From contig NZ_BAGA01000070.1 in NCBI RefSeq assembly GCF_000308595.1, positions 124,001 to 188,000 on the forward strand: DNA of 64,000 nt, given 5' to 3'. Shown here in pieces: positions 25,594-34,948 of this stretch. Source of the stretch: Nocardia higoensis NBRC 100133. Its GTDB lineage: Bacteria; Actinomycetota; Actinomycetes; Mycobacteriales; Mycobacteriaceae. Within the stretch, counting starts at the first letter, position 1; every line of letters starts with the position of its first letter. The notes under the pieces were generated by a model. It saw only the letters and a program-made list of their open reading frames with translations, made no database searches and had not been told where the DNA came from. Made by a program: the position numbers and the translations under genes.

Positions 25594-26594
25594 CGGTACG
25601 GATCGGGATCAACGGGTTCGGGCGGATCGGGCGCAGCTATCTGCGTGCCGCGCTGGCGGGCGAAGCCGACGTCGAAGTGGTCGCCGTCAACGATCTCGCC
25701 GATACCCGGACGCTGGCCACGCTGCTCGAATGGGACTCCATCTCCGGACATCTCGACGGCGTCGCGGTGGACGGTGACACACTCGATGTCCAGGGCGGGC
25801 GGATCACCGTCTTCGCCGAACCCGATCCGGCGGGCATCCCGTGGGGTGAGGTCGGGGCCGATGTGGTCATCGAGTCCACCGGCCGGTTCACCGACGGGAC
25901 CGCGGCCACGGCCCACCTCCGGGGCGGAGCCAGGAAAGTCCTCATCTCCGCGCCGGCCGAGGGCGACGTTCCCACTGTCGTCCTGGGGGTCAACGACGAG
26001 GGGCTCGACCTGGACGGCCACGATGTCTTCTCCAACGGCTCCTGCACCACGAATTCCCTTGCGCCCCTGGCAAAAGTGCTCCACGAGGCCTTCGGGATCG
26101 AGTCAGGTCTCATGACGACCGTCCACGCCTACACCAGCGATCAGCGCCTGCACGATGCCCCGCACTCCGACCTGCGGCGCGCGCGAGCGGCAGCCGTCTC
26201 GACCATCCCGGCTTCCTCGGGTGCGGCGAGCGCGATCGGCAAGGTGCTGCCCGAGCTCGACGGGCGTCTCACCGGCGCCGCGCTGCGAGTGCCCGTGCCC
26301 GTCGGATCGCTCACCGACCTCACCGTCGTGCTCCGCGACAGTGCCGGCGTCGAAGAGGTCGACGTTGCGTTCCGCGAGGCCGCCGCCTCCCCGCGGCTTC
26401 GGCGTTATCTGCAGTATTCGCAGGCGCCCCTGGTCTCCGCCGACATCGTCGGCAATCCCCACTCGTCCATCTACGACGCGCCGCTGACCCAGGCCATCGG
26501 CCGCCAGGTCAAAGTGCACGGCTGGTACGACAACGAGTGGGGCTTCTCCAACCGGCTCGTCGAGTTCTCGGAGCGGATCGGCGCAGCTCTCTGA
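25590..26594 (+). CDS. gap: Glyceraldehyde-3-phosphate dehydrogenase family
   Basis: A 334-residue GAPDH with the NAD motif NGFGRIGR, catalytic Cys152 in SNGSCTTN (usually SNASCTTN), the His segment TVHAYTSDQ, and C-terminal WYDNEWGFSNR. Phosphate-site residues appear intact, so it should oxidise glyceraldehyde 3-phosphate or a similar aldehyde. It is coupled to a TetR gene and not in a gap-pgk-tpi glycolytic operon, so this is probably an accessory, inducible isoenzyme, perhaps for electrophile stress when the main enzyme is inactivated. Erythrose-4-phosphate dehydrogenase is an alternative. Confidence 0.9.
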   Translation: MTVRIGINGFGRIGRSYLRAALAGEADVEVVAVNDLADTRTLATLLEWDSISGHLDGVAVDGDTLDVQGGRITVFAEPDPAGIPWGEVGADVVIESTGRFTDGTAATAHLRGGARKVLISAPAEGDVPTVVLGVNDEGLDLDGHDVFSNGSCTTNSLAPLAKVLHEAFGIESGLMTTVHAYTSDQRLHDAPHSDLRRARAAAVSTIPASSGAASAIGKVLPELDGRLTGAALRVPVPVGSLTDLTVVLRDSAGVEEVDVAFREAAASPRLRRYLQYSQAPLVSADIVGNPHSSIYDAPLTQAIGRQVKVHGWYDNEWGFSNRLVEFSERIGAAL

Positions 26595-26700
26595 TCTCGA
26601 TGATCTGCGCATGGCAGGCCGGTTGCCGAGGTGGCGCGGACCCGTGCTGAACCGGGTGACACGGCGGCCCGAATTCGGTGCGGTCGGCGGAACGGCCACG

Positions 26701-26954
26701 GTCGAGTTCGAATAGGTGGTGTAGCAGGGGATCGCCGCGAGGGCCGACGAACAGCCGGGCATCGGAGCGACCGGTCGCGGCTTCGATTCGTCGTGCACGA
26801 TCGGGCGCGAGTCCTCGATGATCGGGACGACCCGAGACCGCGTGCCCTTCGTACCCTTGTCAGCCATGCCGCCCGGGCCGGGGTTGGTCTGCCGCCGCAG
26901 AGTCCACACCCACTCCACTGTGTCGATATCGCCCATCCGAAGCCGGACATTCAC
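26701..26954 (-). pseudogene. Relic of a phage-type tyrosine integrase
   Basis: On the minus strand two frames together carry an integrase catalytic-domain segment. One frame reads RMGDIDTVEWVWTLRRQ, DKGTKGTRSR and VVPIIEDSRPIV; the next reads GRSDARLFVGPRGDPLL. Both pieces occur in this order in actinobacterial tyrosine recombinases (usual text VPII...RPLV...DARLF.GPRGG). The HxLRHT active-site block and the tyrosine are missing and the frame shifts near 26772, so the gene is dead. Confidence 0.6.
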
Positions 26955-27035
26955 CGATCCTGGTCGAAGTGCACGCAGCGAAGATCACGAGCCTGATAGC
27001 CGTCCGCCGCTGCGGTCACCAGCGCGTTCCGAGGG

Positions 27036-27173
27036 TTATCGGGGTGACTTGCGTGCTGCAGGTGTGCGGTAGGGCTGTTTGTTGCGGAGCATGGCGAACA
27101 GGACGTCGCAGCGTCGGCGTGCCAGGCAGATGAGGGCGGCGTCGTTTTTCTTGCCCTCGGCTCTCTGCAACCA
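27036..27173 (-). pseudogene. Relic of an IS110-family transposase C-terminus
   Basis: The minus-strand frame ending at the stop at 27036-27038 encodes about 43 residues that match the conserved C-terminal end of IS110/IS116-type transposases (AEGKKNDAALICLARRR, then CDVLFAMLRNKQPY). An in-frame stop at 27174-27176 truncates it upstream. No left or right element ends are visible, so it is an eroded fragment, not a mobile element. Confidence 0.7.
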
Positions 27174-27253
27174 TCACTTCATCCAGCGGAAATCCGGTGA
27201 TCCGCCCTCCGGCAAATGCGGAGGAACCGCCCTCGCAAATCGGTCGTGCATTT

Positions 27254-27271
27254 GTTCCCCACGTGTGGAAC
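27254..27271. promoter_or_regulatory. Inverted repeat, site 1 of the aromatic island
   Basis: GTTCCCCACGTGTGGAAC: GTTCC and GGAAC arms separated by 8 bp, followed by GGC. It lies 82 nt before the hydrolase start. The reverse complement of site 2 (34846) differs at only two of 18 positions. Probably an operator of a local regulator. Confidence 0.65.
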
Positions 27272-27353
27272 GGCTCCCGGTTACCTGCCCCACTGCCCGT
27301 CCAAGATGTTGCACAGCACACTGCATGGCGGTGAGGGAAGAGGAATACAGCAC

Positions 27354-28298
27354 ATGAGCATCACCGAGTTGAACGAGCACGCCGAGGCGGGGCGCTACCG
27401 TCCCGACGGCGAGCCCGGCGAGTACCGGAGCATCTGGAAGTACCTGTACAAGACCCCGCACGCGCTCGGCTACATCGATGCGGCGGGCTTGGGTACCCGC
27501 TATCTGACCGCGGGCAGCCCCGATGCGCCGCCGTTGCTGCTGCTGCACGGCACCGCGGGCAGCATCGAGAACTTCTCCGCCAATATCGCCGCCTACGCGG
27601 AGCATTTCCGCGTCTACGTGCTCGACATGCTCGGATGCGGCTGGACGGACAAGCCCGACTACCCCTACACGCCGCGCCGCTACGCCGAGCACGTCGTCGC
27701 GTTCATGGACGCGGTCGGCTTGGACCGCGCCGACGTGGTCGGTGTCTCGCTGGGTTCGTTCGTCGCGGCGCGGATCGCCCAGGACTACCCGGGCCGGGTC
27801 GGCAAGATCGTCTCGGTCGCTCCTGCGGGCATCATCACCGACCCGGTGGCGTACCAGAAGAACGCTCAGGAACTCATCGATCGCCGGTCCAAGGCATCGG
27901 CGGATCCCACCTGGGACAGCATCCGGTTCGTCTTCGAGAACCTGGTGCTCGACAAAGGTGTCCTCATCGACGACCTGATCGGCATCCGGCTCGACATCTA
28001 TCGCAATCCCGCGCTGCAGGAGGCGATGCCACACCTGCTCACGCCCAAGGGAGTCGACGCGCTGACCTGGGAGGAGTGGGCGGAGCTGCCGAACGAGATC
28101 CTGGTCGTCGCCTCCGTCGACAAGCCGACCATGTTCCTCGACAATGCCTACAAGATCGCCGAGCTCAATCCGCACGTGACCCTCTGGGAACTGGCAGGTG
28201 TCGACCACTGGGCCCAGTTCGAGGTCCCCGAGGAGTTCAACTTCCGGACGATCTCCTGGCTGAAGGGCGACGGCCTGCAACTCGACAAGACGGTCTGA
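27354..28298 (+). CDS. Alpha/beta hydrolase, meta-cleavage-product hydrolase type
   Basis: A 314-residue alpha/beta-hydrolase with oxyanion segment LLLHGTAGS, nucleophile Ser132 in GVSLGS and catalytic His285 in GVDHWAQFE. The ending with Trp after His and the fold order match C-C bond hydrolases such as BphD and HsaD, which split the ring-opened dienoate made by an extradiol dioxygenase. The dioxygenase gene begins 9 nt downstream, strongly supporting this role. The start follows GGGAAGAGGA. Its N-terminal ~50 residues are longer than in BphD. Confidence 0.85.
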   Translation: MSITELNEHAEAGRYRPDGEPGEYRSIWKYLYKTPHALGYIDAAGLGTRYLTAGSPDAPPLLLLHGTAGSIENFSANIAAYAEHFRVYVLDMLGCGWTDKPDYPYTPRRYAEHVVAFMDAVGLDRADVVGVSLGSFVAARIAQDYPGRVGKIVSVAPAGIITDPVAYQKNAQELIDRRSKASADPTWDSIRFVFENLVLDKGVLIDDLIGIRLDIYRNPALQEAMPHLLTPKGVDALTWEEWAELPNEILVVASVDKPTMFLDNAYKIAELNPHVTLWELAGVDHWAQFEVPEEFNFRTISWLKGDGLQLDKTV

Positions 28299-28307
28299 GG
28301 CCGGCGC

Positions 28308-29177
28308 ATGAAGATTGCAGAACTCGGTTACATCGTCGTCGGCACACCGGCCAAGGACGAGTGGCGGCAGCTTTTCGAGCGCAACATCGGTGCGATGGTC
28401 ACCGAGGCGCCCGACGGCACCCTGCGGGTCCGGCTGGACGAGATCGACAGCCGTGTCTACGTCGTCGACCACCCCGAGGACCGCTATCTCGCCGCTGGGT
28501 GGATGACGTTGAACCGTGCCGACTATCTGGCTTCACTCGAGCATGCCCGCTGTCTGGGTGTCGAGGTCAGAGAGGCCACGCGCGCGGAGGCCGACAGCCG
28601 GCTGGTCGAGGAGTACTTCGAGATCCGCGACCCGGAGGGCAACGTCCACGAGGTGTTCTGGGGCCGCACCATGGCGGCTGCTCCGTTCGTCTCGCCCGCG
28701 GGCGTCAGCGGTTTCGTCATCGGTGACATGGGCATGGGCCACGTCGTCGTGCCCGTTCCGAACGCCTATGACGAGACGCTGCGCTTCTACCAGGAGGTGA
28801 TGGGCTTCGAGTACTCCGACTTCTTCCGTCGTGAGACCGAGGAGAAGCGGGTTCGAGTCCACTTCCTGCATACCCCGAACAGTCGTCAGCACAGCTTGGC
28901 GATGGGGGAGCTGCCCCCGCTGGGCGGTCTGCGGCACTTCATGCTCGAGGTGCGCAGCATCGACGATCTGGGGCGCCAACTCGACCGAGCGCTCCAGGAC
29001 GGGCTGCTGGCCCGCACGCTCGGCAGACACGTCAACGACGAGGTGATCTCCTTCTATCTCCGGACGCCCGCCGGCTTCACGATCGAGTACGGCTTCGGCG
29101 GGGTCGCGATGGACTGGGACAGCCACGAGGTTCGTAACATACCGGTTGGTTCGTATTGGGGTCACCGGTGGCTCTGA
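28308..29177 (+). CDS. Type I extradiol dioxygenase (VOC superfamily)
   Basis: Fe(II)-dependent meta-cleavage dioxygenase of 289 residues, two-domain VOC architecture. In its own numbering the iron ligands are His145 (GMGHVVV), His210 (LRHFML) and Glu260 (TIEYG), with the acid-base His195 (RQHSLAM). These closely match the numbering of BphC (146/210/260 and 195). The C-terminal TPAGFTIEYG is the family signature. It is in an operon with the C-C hydrolase. The ring substrate is unknown; bicyclic catechols (HsaC-, BphC-like) are the closest class. Confidence 0.9.
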   Translation: MKIAELGYIVVGTPAKDEWRQLFERNIGAMVTEAPDGTLRVRLDEIDSRVYVVDHPEDRYLAAGWMTLNRADYLASLEHARCLGVEVREATRAEADSRLVEEYFEIRDPEGNVHEVFWGRTMAAAPFVSPAGVSGFVIGDMGMGHVVVPVPNAYDETLRFYQEVMGFEYSDFFRRETEEKRVRVHFLHTPNSRQHSLAMGELPPLGGLRHFMLEVRSIDDLGRQLDRALQDGLLARTLGRHVNDEVISFYLRTPAGFTIEYGFGGVAMDWDSHEVRNIPVGSYWGHRWL

Positions 29178-29292
29178 TCGGCCGCAGGCCGAGCGTCGGC
29201 CGGGTCTGATCGGCCCGCCTCGCCCCTACCCGAACACCTGCGGGCCCCTGCCCGTGCATTTTCCATTCCCCTTCTCTTGAGGAGAGGTCTTC

Positions 29293-30798
29293 ATGGCCAA
29301 GTCCTTGTCGATGGCTGCTGTCGCCGCCATCGCAGTCACCACTGCCGCGACCCTGACCGCCTGCGGTTCCGCGGGATCAACGTCGACCAACGGCGAGCTG
29401 CGCATCTCGTCCCATACCGATGTCTCGACCATGGACCCGCTGCGCAGTGGTGTCGGCCCGGAGGTGCCGATCCTGCACACGATGTACGACACGCTGGTCA
29501 GCTACGACACCAAGACCGGTGCGCCCATGCCGGGCATCGCGGAGAGCTGGGCGCAGGACGCCACGTCGCTCACGTTCAAGATTCGCGGCGGCGTCACCTT
29601 CCAGGACGGCACCCCGGTCGATGCCGAGGCGGTCAAGTTCAACATCGACCGGGCCAAGTCCGGCATCTCCACCCAGGCCAGCTATCTCACCGCGATCGCG
29701 GGTGTCGAGGTCGTCGATCCGAGCACGGTCACACTCGCACTCAGCGCGCCGGCACCGACACTGCTCGCCGTGTTCGCCGATCGCGCGGGCATGCTGGTCT
29801 CGCCGACCGCCGCGAAGGCCAACGGCAACGACTTCGGTCAGCAGCCGGTCGGCGCGGGCGCCTACCGGCTGGAGAGCTGGAGCCGCGGCTCCGAGATCGA
29901 CCTCACCCGGTACGAGGGCTACTGGAACAAGGACCTGAAGACAGCGCCGGAACTCGACTTCAAGATCATCCCCGACGCCCAGACCGCCACCAACGCGCTG
30001 CTGTCCGGCCAGGTCGACATGATCGCCGAGGTCCCGGTCGCCAATGTCGGCGGGCTGAGCAGCCGTCCCAACCTCAAGGTGCTTTCCGAGTCGACGAACT
30101 ACGTCGACCAGGTCTACCTGGACAGCTCGCGTCCAGGCCTGGACGACACGCGGGTCCGCACCGCCCTGAACCTCGCCGTCAACCGCGAGGAGTTGGTCAA
30201 GGCCGCCTACTTCGGTCTCGGTGAGCCGGCCAGCGGGTACTTCCCGTCGTCTTCGGCGAGCTACCCGGGTGAGAGCTACACCTACGGCTTCGATCTCGAC
30301 AAGGCAAAAAGTCTGATGAAGGAGGCAGGAAAGGAAGGGCTGACCCTGGAGCTCGTCGCCGCGCCGAGCCGGACCCGGGTGGCGGAGATCCTGCAGCAGG
30401 CGTGGGCGCAGATCGGCGTGAACGTCTCGGTCACCACCCGTGATGTGGTCTCGGCAGGCAACGGCTTCTTCATCGACCATCAGGGTGACGCGCTGATCTC
30501 CTACTGGGGCGGCCGCCTCGACCCGATCCAGACCTATCAGCAGCTGTTCCAGCCGGACGCCTACTACAACGGCGGCAAGCGTGAGATCCCCGGCCTGCGG
30601 GAGATCATGAGCCGCGCCGCGGTCGCCCAGGACCAGACCGCCGACGTCATCGAGGCCGGGCGGCTCATCTTCGCCGATGCCCCCAACGTGCCGCTGTCGT
30701 TCACCAAGGTCTCCGCCGCGATGACCGACGACGTCCACGGCTTCGAGATCTCACTCGTCGGCCCGAACCGCTTCGTCGGTACCACGGTCGGCGACTGA
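29293..30798 (+). CDS. ABC transporter substrate-binding lipoprotein, family 5
   Basis: Extracytoplasmic binding lipoprotein of the peptide/nickel/oligopeptide class, 501 residues. The signal peptide ends in LTAC with the lipidated Cys at residue 24. Family features follow: SHTDVSTMDPLRSG and a full-length two-lobe domain with IRGGVTFQDGTPVDAEAVKFNIDR. The Shine-Dalgarno TGAGGAG is good. It is followed directly by two ATPase and two permease genes. This family imports peptides, opines, glutathione and some sugars or plant compounds; in an aromatic-catabolic island an unusual ligand is plausible. Confidence 0.93.
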   Translation: MAKSLSMAAVAAIAVTTAATLTACGSAGSTSTNGELRISSHTDVSTMDPLRSGVGPEVPILHTMYDTLVSYDTKTGAPMPGIAESWAQDATSLTFKIRGGVTFQDGTPVDAEAVKFNIDRAKSGISTQASYLTAIAGVEVVDPSTVTLALSAPAPTLLAVFADRAGMLVSPTAAKANGNDFGQQPVGAGAYRLESWSRGSEIDLTRYEGYWNKDLKTAPELDFKIIPDAQTATNALLSGQVDMIAEVPVANVGGLSSRPNLKVLSESTNYVDQVYLDSSRPGLDDTRVRTALNLAVNREELVKAAYFGLGEPASGYFPSSSASYPGESYTYGFDLDKAKSLMKEAGKEGLTLELVAAPSRTRVAEILQQAWAQIGVNVSVTTRDVVSAGNGFFIDHQGDALISYWGGRLDPIQTYQQLFQPDAYYNGGKREIPGLREIMSRAAVAQDQTADVIEAGRLIFADAPNVPLSFTKVSAAMTDDVHGFEISLVGPNRFVGTTVGD

Positions 30799-31839
30799 AT
30801 GCAGGCGGACATGTCAGTCATGAGCAGCACCCCGAGTTCCGCCCGCGCCCGGCGGCTCCTCGAGGTCGAGGATCTGACCATTTCCTTCGGTGAGGATCCC
30901 GCGCGCCGCGTGGAAGTGGTCTCCGGCGTCAGCATGCACGTCGATGAGGGGGAGACGGTCTGCCTCGTCGGCGAGAGCGGCAGCGGCAAGACGGTTACGG
31001 GTCTATCCGTCATGGGCCTGCTGGACCCGCGTGCCGCGCACGTCGCAGGCCGCGTCGAGCTGGATGGTCAGGATCTGCTGTCACTGACCCCGCGCCAGTG
31101 GCGCGACGTTCGCGGGTCGCAGATCGCGATGGTCTTCCAGGAGCCGATGACCGCGCTGGACCCCGTCTACACGGTCGGCGCGCAGCTTGTCGAAACGCTG
31201 CGGGCGCACCTGCCGCTGAACAAGAAGGCCGCCAGGAGCCGGGCCGTCGATCTCCTCGACTCGGTCGGCATCGCCGACCCGGGCAGGCGCTTCTCGGCCT
31301 ATCCGCACGAGATGAGCGGCGGCATGCGCCAGCGGGTCGCCATCGCACTGGCACTGGCCTGCGAGCCTCGCCTGATCGTCGCCGACGAGCCGACCACAGC
31401 CGTCGACGTCACCATCCAAGCCCAGCTGCTGCGCCTTTTCCAGCAGCTGTCCCGCGAGCACGGCACCGCCATCCTGATGATCACTCACGATCTGGGGGTC
31501 GTCGCCGAGGTCGCCGCACGGGTCTACACCCTGTACAACGGCCGCGTGGTCGAGTCGGGCGAGGTCGACGACGTCATCGACGCGCCGCGGCACCCGTACA
31601 CGGCTGGGCTGCTGGCGGCACTGCCCGAGCCGCACTCGCGCGGGCACCGGCTGGCCAGCATCCCCGGCCGTGTGCCACGGCCGGGGGAGACGCTGCCCGG
31701 GTGCAGCTTCCAGCCACGGTGCGGATATGCCGTCGAAGCGTGTTCGGAGGGGCAGCCCGCGCTGCTCCAGGTCGGCCCCGCGCACAACGCCCGATGCATC
31801 AGGGCGACCGAGCCCGCACTGATTGGAGCACGAGGATGA
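30799..31839 (+). CDS. ABC importer ATPase (DppD/OppD-like)
   Basis: First ATPase of the importer, 346 residues. Walker A GESGSGKT, signature MSGGMRQR, Walker [12 protein letters not shown] and switch His in ITHD are all intact. The C-terminal OppD/F domain has a [15 protein letters not shown] cysteine cluster that can bind an Fe-S cluster in related proteins. The ATG at 30799 abuts the upstream stop; Met5 or Met8 are alternatives. Confidence 0.92.
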   Translation: MQADMSVMSSTPSSARARRLLEVEDLTISFGEDPARRVEVVSGVSMHVDEGETVCLVGESGSGKTVTGLSVMGLLDPRAAHVAGRVELDGQDLLSLTPRQWRDVRGSQIAMVFQEPMTALDPVYTVGAQLVETLRAHLPLNKKAARSRAVDLLDSVGIADPGRRFSAYPHEMSGGMRQRVAIALALACEPRLIVADEPTTAVDVTIQAQLLRLFQQLSREHGTAILMITHDLGVVAEVAARVYTLYNGRVVESGEVDDVIDAPRHPYTAGLLAALPEPHSRGHRLASIPGRVPRPGETLPGCSFQPRCGYAVEACSEGQPALLQVGPAHNARCIRATEPALIGARG

Positions 31840-32861
31840 GCGCACCATTGCTCAGGGTGAGCGACCTGCGTGTGACCTTCCCGGTCGGCCGAGGCCGGGT
31901 GGTCAACGCTGTCGACGGTGTCGAGCTGGAGATCGGGCGGGGGGAGATCGTCGGCTTGATCGGCGAGTCCGGTTCGGGCAAGTCCACTCTCGCGCGCGCG
32001 ATCCTGGGACTCGTCCCTTCGACAGGAGAGGTCCGCTGGAAGGGCGAGGACCTCGCCGGGATGAGCACCAAGGCGCGTCGCGCGGCCCGCACCGGCATGC
32101 AGATGGTCTTCCAGGATCCACACAGCGCCCTCGACCCGCGGCGCACGATCCTGCAGAGTGTGCGCGAGCCGCTCGACGTGGTGGGTGACATGCCGAAGGC
32201 CGAGCGCGAGCAGCGCGCGCTGGCGTTGATCGAGCGGGTCGGACTCGACCTCAGCCACGCCCGGCGCTACCCACACCAGCTCAGCGGCGGTCAGAAGCAG
32301 CGTGCCTGCATCGCTCGTGCCCTGACCACCGATCCCGAGTTGCTGATCTGTGACGAGTCGGTGGCCGCGCTGGACGTGGCGCTCCAGGCCGGCATCCTCA
32401 ATCTGCTGCAGGACCTGCGCGACGAGTTCGGCCTGAGCATCCTGTTCGTCAGCCACGATCTGTCCGTGGTCACCTATCTCGCGGATCGGGTGGCTGTCCT
32501 GTACCTCGGCAACGTTGTCGAGATATCGGACACGGACGCATTGGTCGAGCGACCCTTCCACCCCTATTCCGAGGCGTTGTTCTCGGCGCAGCCCAAGGCG
32601 GTGCCGAAGAGCAGGCGGACCGGTGCCCAGATCATCCTCAAAGGAGAGATCCCCAGTCCGCTCGATCCGCCGCCGGGATGCCGGTTCCATACCCGGTGCC
32701 CGTACGCACAGGCGATCTGTTCCACCACGACACCTGAGCAGGTCGGCGATGCCGAGCGTGCGGCTCTCTGTCACTTCGCTACCCAGCTCGAACTGCGTGG
32801 CGCCGGCCGGGCTTCCGGTCCGGCGGCGCACTCGTCGCGAAAGGAGGCGGTGATCTCGTGA
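31836..32861 (+). CDS. ABC importer ATPase (DppF/OppF-like)
   Basis: Second ATPase, 341 residues, with Walker A GESGSGKS, signature LSGGQKQR, Walker B LLICDESVAALDV and switch His in VSHD. The C-terminal GCRFHTRCPYAQAIC block is the OppF-type cysteine cluster. The Walker B segment has Ser-Val where Pro-Thr is usual, a tolerated change. It overlaps the previous ATPase gene by four bases and the next permease gene by four bases. Confidence 0.92.
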   Translation: MSAPLLRVSDLRVTFPVGRGRVVNAVDGVELEIGRGEIVGLIGESGSGKSTLARAILGLVPSTGEVRWKGEDLAGMSTKARRAARTGMQMVFQDPHSALDPRRTILQSVREPLDVVGDMPKAEREQRALALIERVGLDLSHARRYPHQLSGGQKQRACIARALTTDPELLICDESVAALDVALQAGILNLLQDLRDEFGLSILFVSHDLSVVTYLADRVAVLYLGNVVEISDTDALVERPFHPYSEALFSAQPKAVPKSRRTGAQIILKGEIPSPLDPPPGCRFHTRCPYAQAICSTTTPEQVGDAERAALCHFATQLELRGAGRASGPAAHSSRKEAVIS

Positions 32862-33799
32862 AGGTCCGCGCCATCCTGATCAGGATCGGGATCTACATAC
32901 CGACCGTCATCCTGGCTGTCTTCATCATCTTCATGCTGCAGCGGCTGGTCCCCGGCGACGTCGCCTCGTTCATCGCGGGCGACAACGCCTCCCCGGAGCG
33001 GCTCGCGGCCATCCGTGAACAGCTCGGCCTCAACGATCCGACCGTGCAGCAGTTCCTGCACTGGACCGGCGGCGCCTTCACCGGTGACCTCGGCTCTTCG
33101 CTGCTCAACGGCCAGAGCGTCACTTCCCTGGTCATGGAGCGTCTGCCGATCACCTTCCAGCTCACCGTGATGGCCCTGATCATCGCCGCTCTGATCGGCG
33201 TCCCGGCCGGCGTGATCGCCGCGCGGAACCGCGGGCGGGCCATGGACACCGCGATGACCACCATCAGCAGCTTCGGTATCGCGGTGCCCAACTTCTGGCT
33301 CGGCATGATGCTGGTCGTGGTCTTCTCGCTGACCCTCGGGTGGTTCCCGGCGACGGGTGCGGTGCCGTTCGCTGTCGATCCGGTGGAGTCCATCCGCACC
33401 CTCACTCTGCCTGCCTTTGCGCTCGGTCTGGTCGGCGCGGCCGAGATCTCGCGTCAGGTCCGTGGCGCGATGATCGAGAACTTGGAGGCGGACTTCATCC
33501 GCACCCACCGGGCCAAGGGCCTCGGTGAAGGCGCGGTGGTCTGGCGGCACGCGCTGCGCAACTCCAGCCTTCCTTTGCTGACCGTGCTGGGCGGCCAGAT
33601 CAACCGGTTCCTGGCCGGCGCCGTCGTCGTCGAGATGGTCTTCGGCGTGGCCGGGCTCGGCTCGCTGATCGTCGATGCCACCAACCAGCGCGACTACCCG
33701 GTCGTGCAAGGCGTCGTCTTCGTGATGGCGATCATCGTGTTGACCACCAACCTGATCGTCGACTTCCTCTACCGTGTCTTCGACCCCAGGATCGCGTGA
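32858..33799 (+). CDS. ABC importer permease (DppB-like)
   Basis: Membrane permease of 313 residues with about six transmembrane segments; the conserved inner-membrane coupling motif EADFIRTHRAKGLGE lies near residues 209-223. The first helix (about 8-28) and the large first periplasmic loop (VPGDVASFIAGDNAS) are typical of DppB-type subunits. GTG start, overlapping the preceding stop by four bases. Confidence 0.92.
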   Translation: MKVRAILIRIGIYIPTVILAVFIIFMLQRLVPGDVASFIAGDNASPERLAAIREQLGLNDPTVQQFLHWTGGAFTGDLGSSLLNGQSVTSLVMERLPITFQLTVMALIIAALIGVPAGVIAARNRGRAMDTAMTTISSFGIAVPNFWLGMMLVVVFSLTLGWFPATGAVPFAVDPVESIRTLTLPAFALGLVGAAEISRQVRGAMIENLEADFIRTHRAKGLGEGAVVWRHALRNSSLPLLTVLGGQINRFLAGAVVVEMVFGVAGLGSLIVDATNQRDYPVVQGVVFVMAIIVLTTNLIVDFLYRVFDPRIA

Positions 33800-34698
33800 T
33801 GTCGTCTGTGAGCAACCCTGAGAACGCGCTGACGAAGTCGGCGCCACCGGAACAGCCGCCGGCCGTGCGGGCGCGCAGGACCTGGCCGTCGATTCCTGTC
33901 ATCCTCAGTCTGCTGATCCTGGGCGTGGTGCTGGTGCTCATCGTGGGCGCCGAATTCATCGCGCCGTACGACCCGAACGCGCAGGACCTGAACGCTGTGC
34001 TGCAGGGGCCTGGCGGAGCGCACCTGCTCGGCACCGACGACATCGGCCGCGACATCCTGTCCAGGTTGATCTACGGCACCCGGATCAGCGTCCTGGCGGG
34101 CCTGATCGCCACGGTGGTCGCGGTCGTGATCGGCTTGCCGCTGGGCGTTCTCACCGGCTATCTCGGCGGTTGGGTCGACACGGTCTTCATGCGCTTCGTC
34201 GACGCGCTGCTGTCGTTCCCCAATATCGTGCTCTCGATCGCCATCGTCGCGATCGTCGGGCCGGGCCTGGTCACTTCGATGGCCACGGTCGGGGTGGTCA
34301 TGTCACCGACGATCGCCAGGCTGGCGCGGGCCCAGACACTGTCGGTCAAGGAGGCCACCTACATCGAGGCCGCGCGCTCGTTCGGCGCTCGTGGACTCCG
34401 CGCGATCATCCTGCGACATCTGCTGCCGAACATGATCCAGCCGGTGATCGTGCAATTGTCGATCACCATGGGTGCCGCGATGCTCGCCGAGGCGTCGCTG
34501 AGCTTCCTGGGTCTGGGCGTGCAGGCGCCGACGGCCTCATGGGGGTCGCTGCTCAACCGGGCTTACACCTTCATCTCCGTGGAGCCGCTGCAGGTCTTCA
34601 TCCCCGGCGTGGCCATCGGCCTGACGGTGTACGCGTTCGTGATCGTGGGTGATGCCTGCCAGAGCCTGCTCGACCCGAAGCGCCGCAAGGCTCAGTGA
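33796..34698 (+). CDS. ABC importer permease (DppC-like)
   Basis: Second permease, 300 residues. A disordered Pro-rich N-terminus precedes the first helix (about 33-55); the DppC N-terminal motif HLLGTDDIGRDILSRLIYGTR and the coupling motif KEATYIEAARSFGA are clear, as is SFLGLGVQAPTASWG. The GTG at 33796 overlaps the dppB-like stop, with an ATG one codon later. No hairpin was seen after it; a 250-nt gap with operator site 2 follows. Confidence 0.92.
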   Translation: MMSSVSNPENALTKSAPPEQPPAVRARRTWPSIPVILSLLILGVVLVLIVGAEFIAPYDPNAQDLNAVLQGPGGAHLLGTDDIGRDILSRLIYGTRISVLAGLIATVVAVVIGLPLGVLTGYLGGWVDTVFMRFVDALLSFPNIVLSIAIVAIVGPGLVTSMATVGVVMSPTIARLARAQTLSVKEATYIEAARSFGARGLRAIILRHLLPNMIQPVIVQLSITMGAAMLAEASLSFLGLGVQAPTASWGSLLNRAYTFISVEPLQVFIPGVAIGLTVYAFVIVGDACQSLLDPKRRKAQ

Positions 34699-34845
34699 GA
34701 GAACGGCTGGGTGAACGAGCCGGCCAGGATGATGCCGCCTGCCTCGAGGTGATCACCGTGCTGGGTGAGTTTGTTCGCCGGCCGGACCACGCCCATCGCG
34801 GGATGGTTGAGCGGACGCAGCGCGGGGACCCGCTTCCCGGCCGCT

Positions 34846-34863
34846 GTTCCACGCGCGGGGAAC
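34846..34863. promoter_or_regulatory. Inverted repeat, site 2 of the aromatic island
   Basis: GTTCCACGCGCGGGGAAC, the same GTTCC-N8-GGAAC form as site 1 and also followed by GGC. It lies 85 nt before the flavin reductase start, almost the same distance as at site 1. Confidence 0.65.
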
Positions 34864-34948
34864 GGCCGATTGATCCGGTCGGCGCGGCTGGATTGAAGTG
34901 ATCGCTGGAGCCCAGTCGTTCCGCATCGACGACCCGTGAGGAGACAGC

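Noticed and set aside
26595..27353. Complete insertion sequence or prophage
   Set aside because: Only short, frameshifted or truncated coding relics are present, with no terminal repeats or attachment sites visible.
29178..29292. A fourth GTTCC-N8-GGAAC repeat ahead of the ABC importer
   Set aside because: Neither arm is present in the gap; the importer may be read from the hydrolase-dioxygenase transcript.
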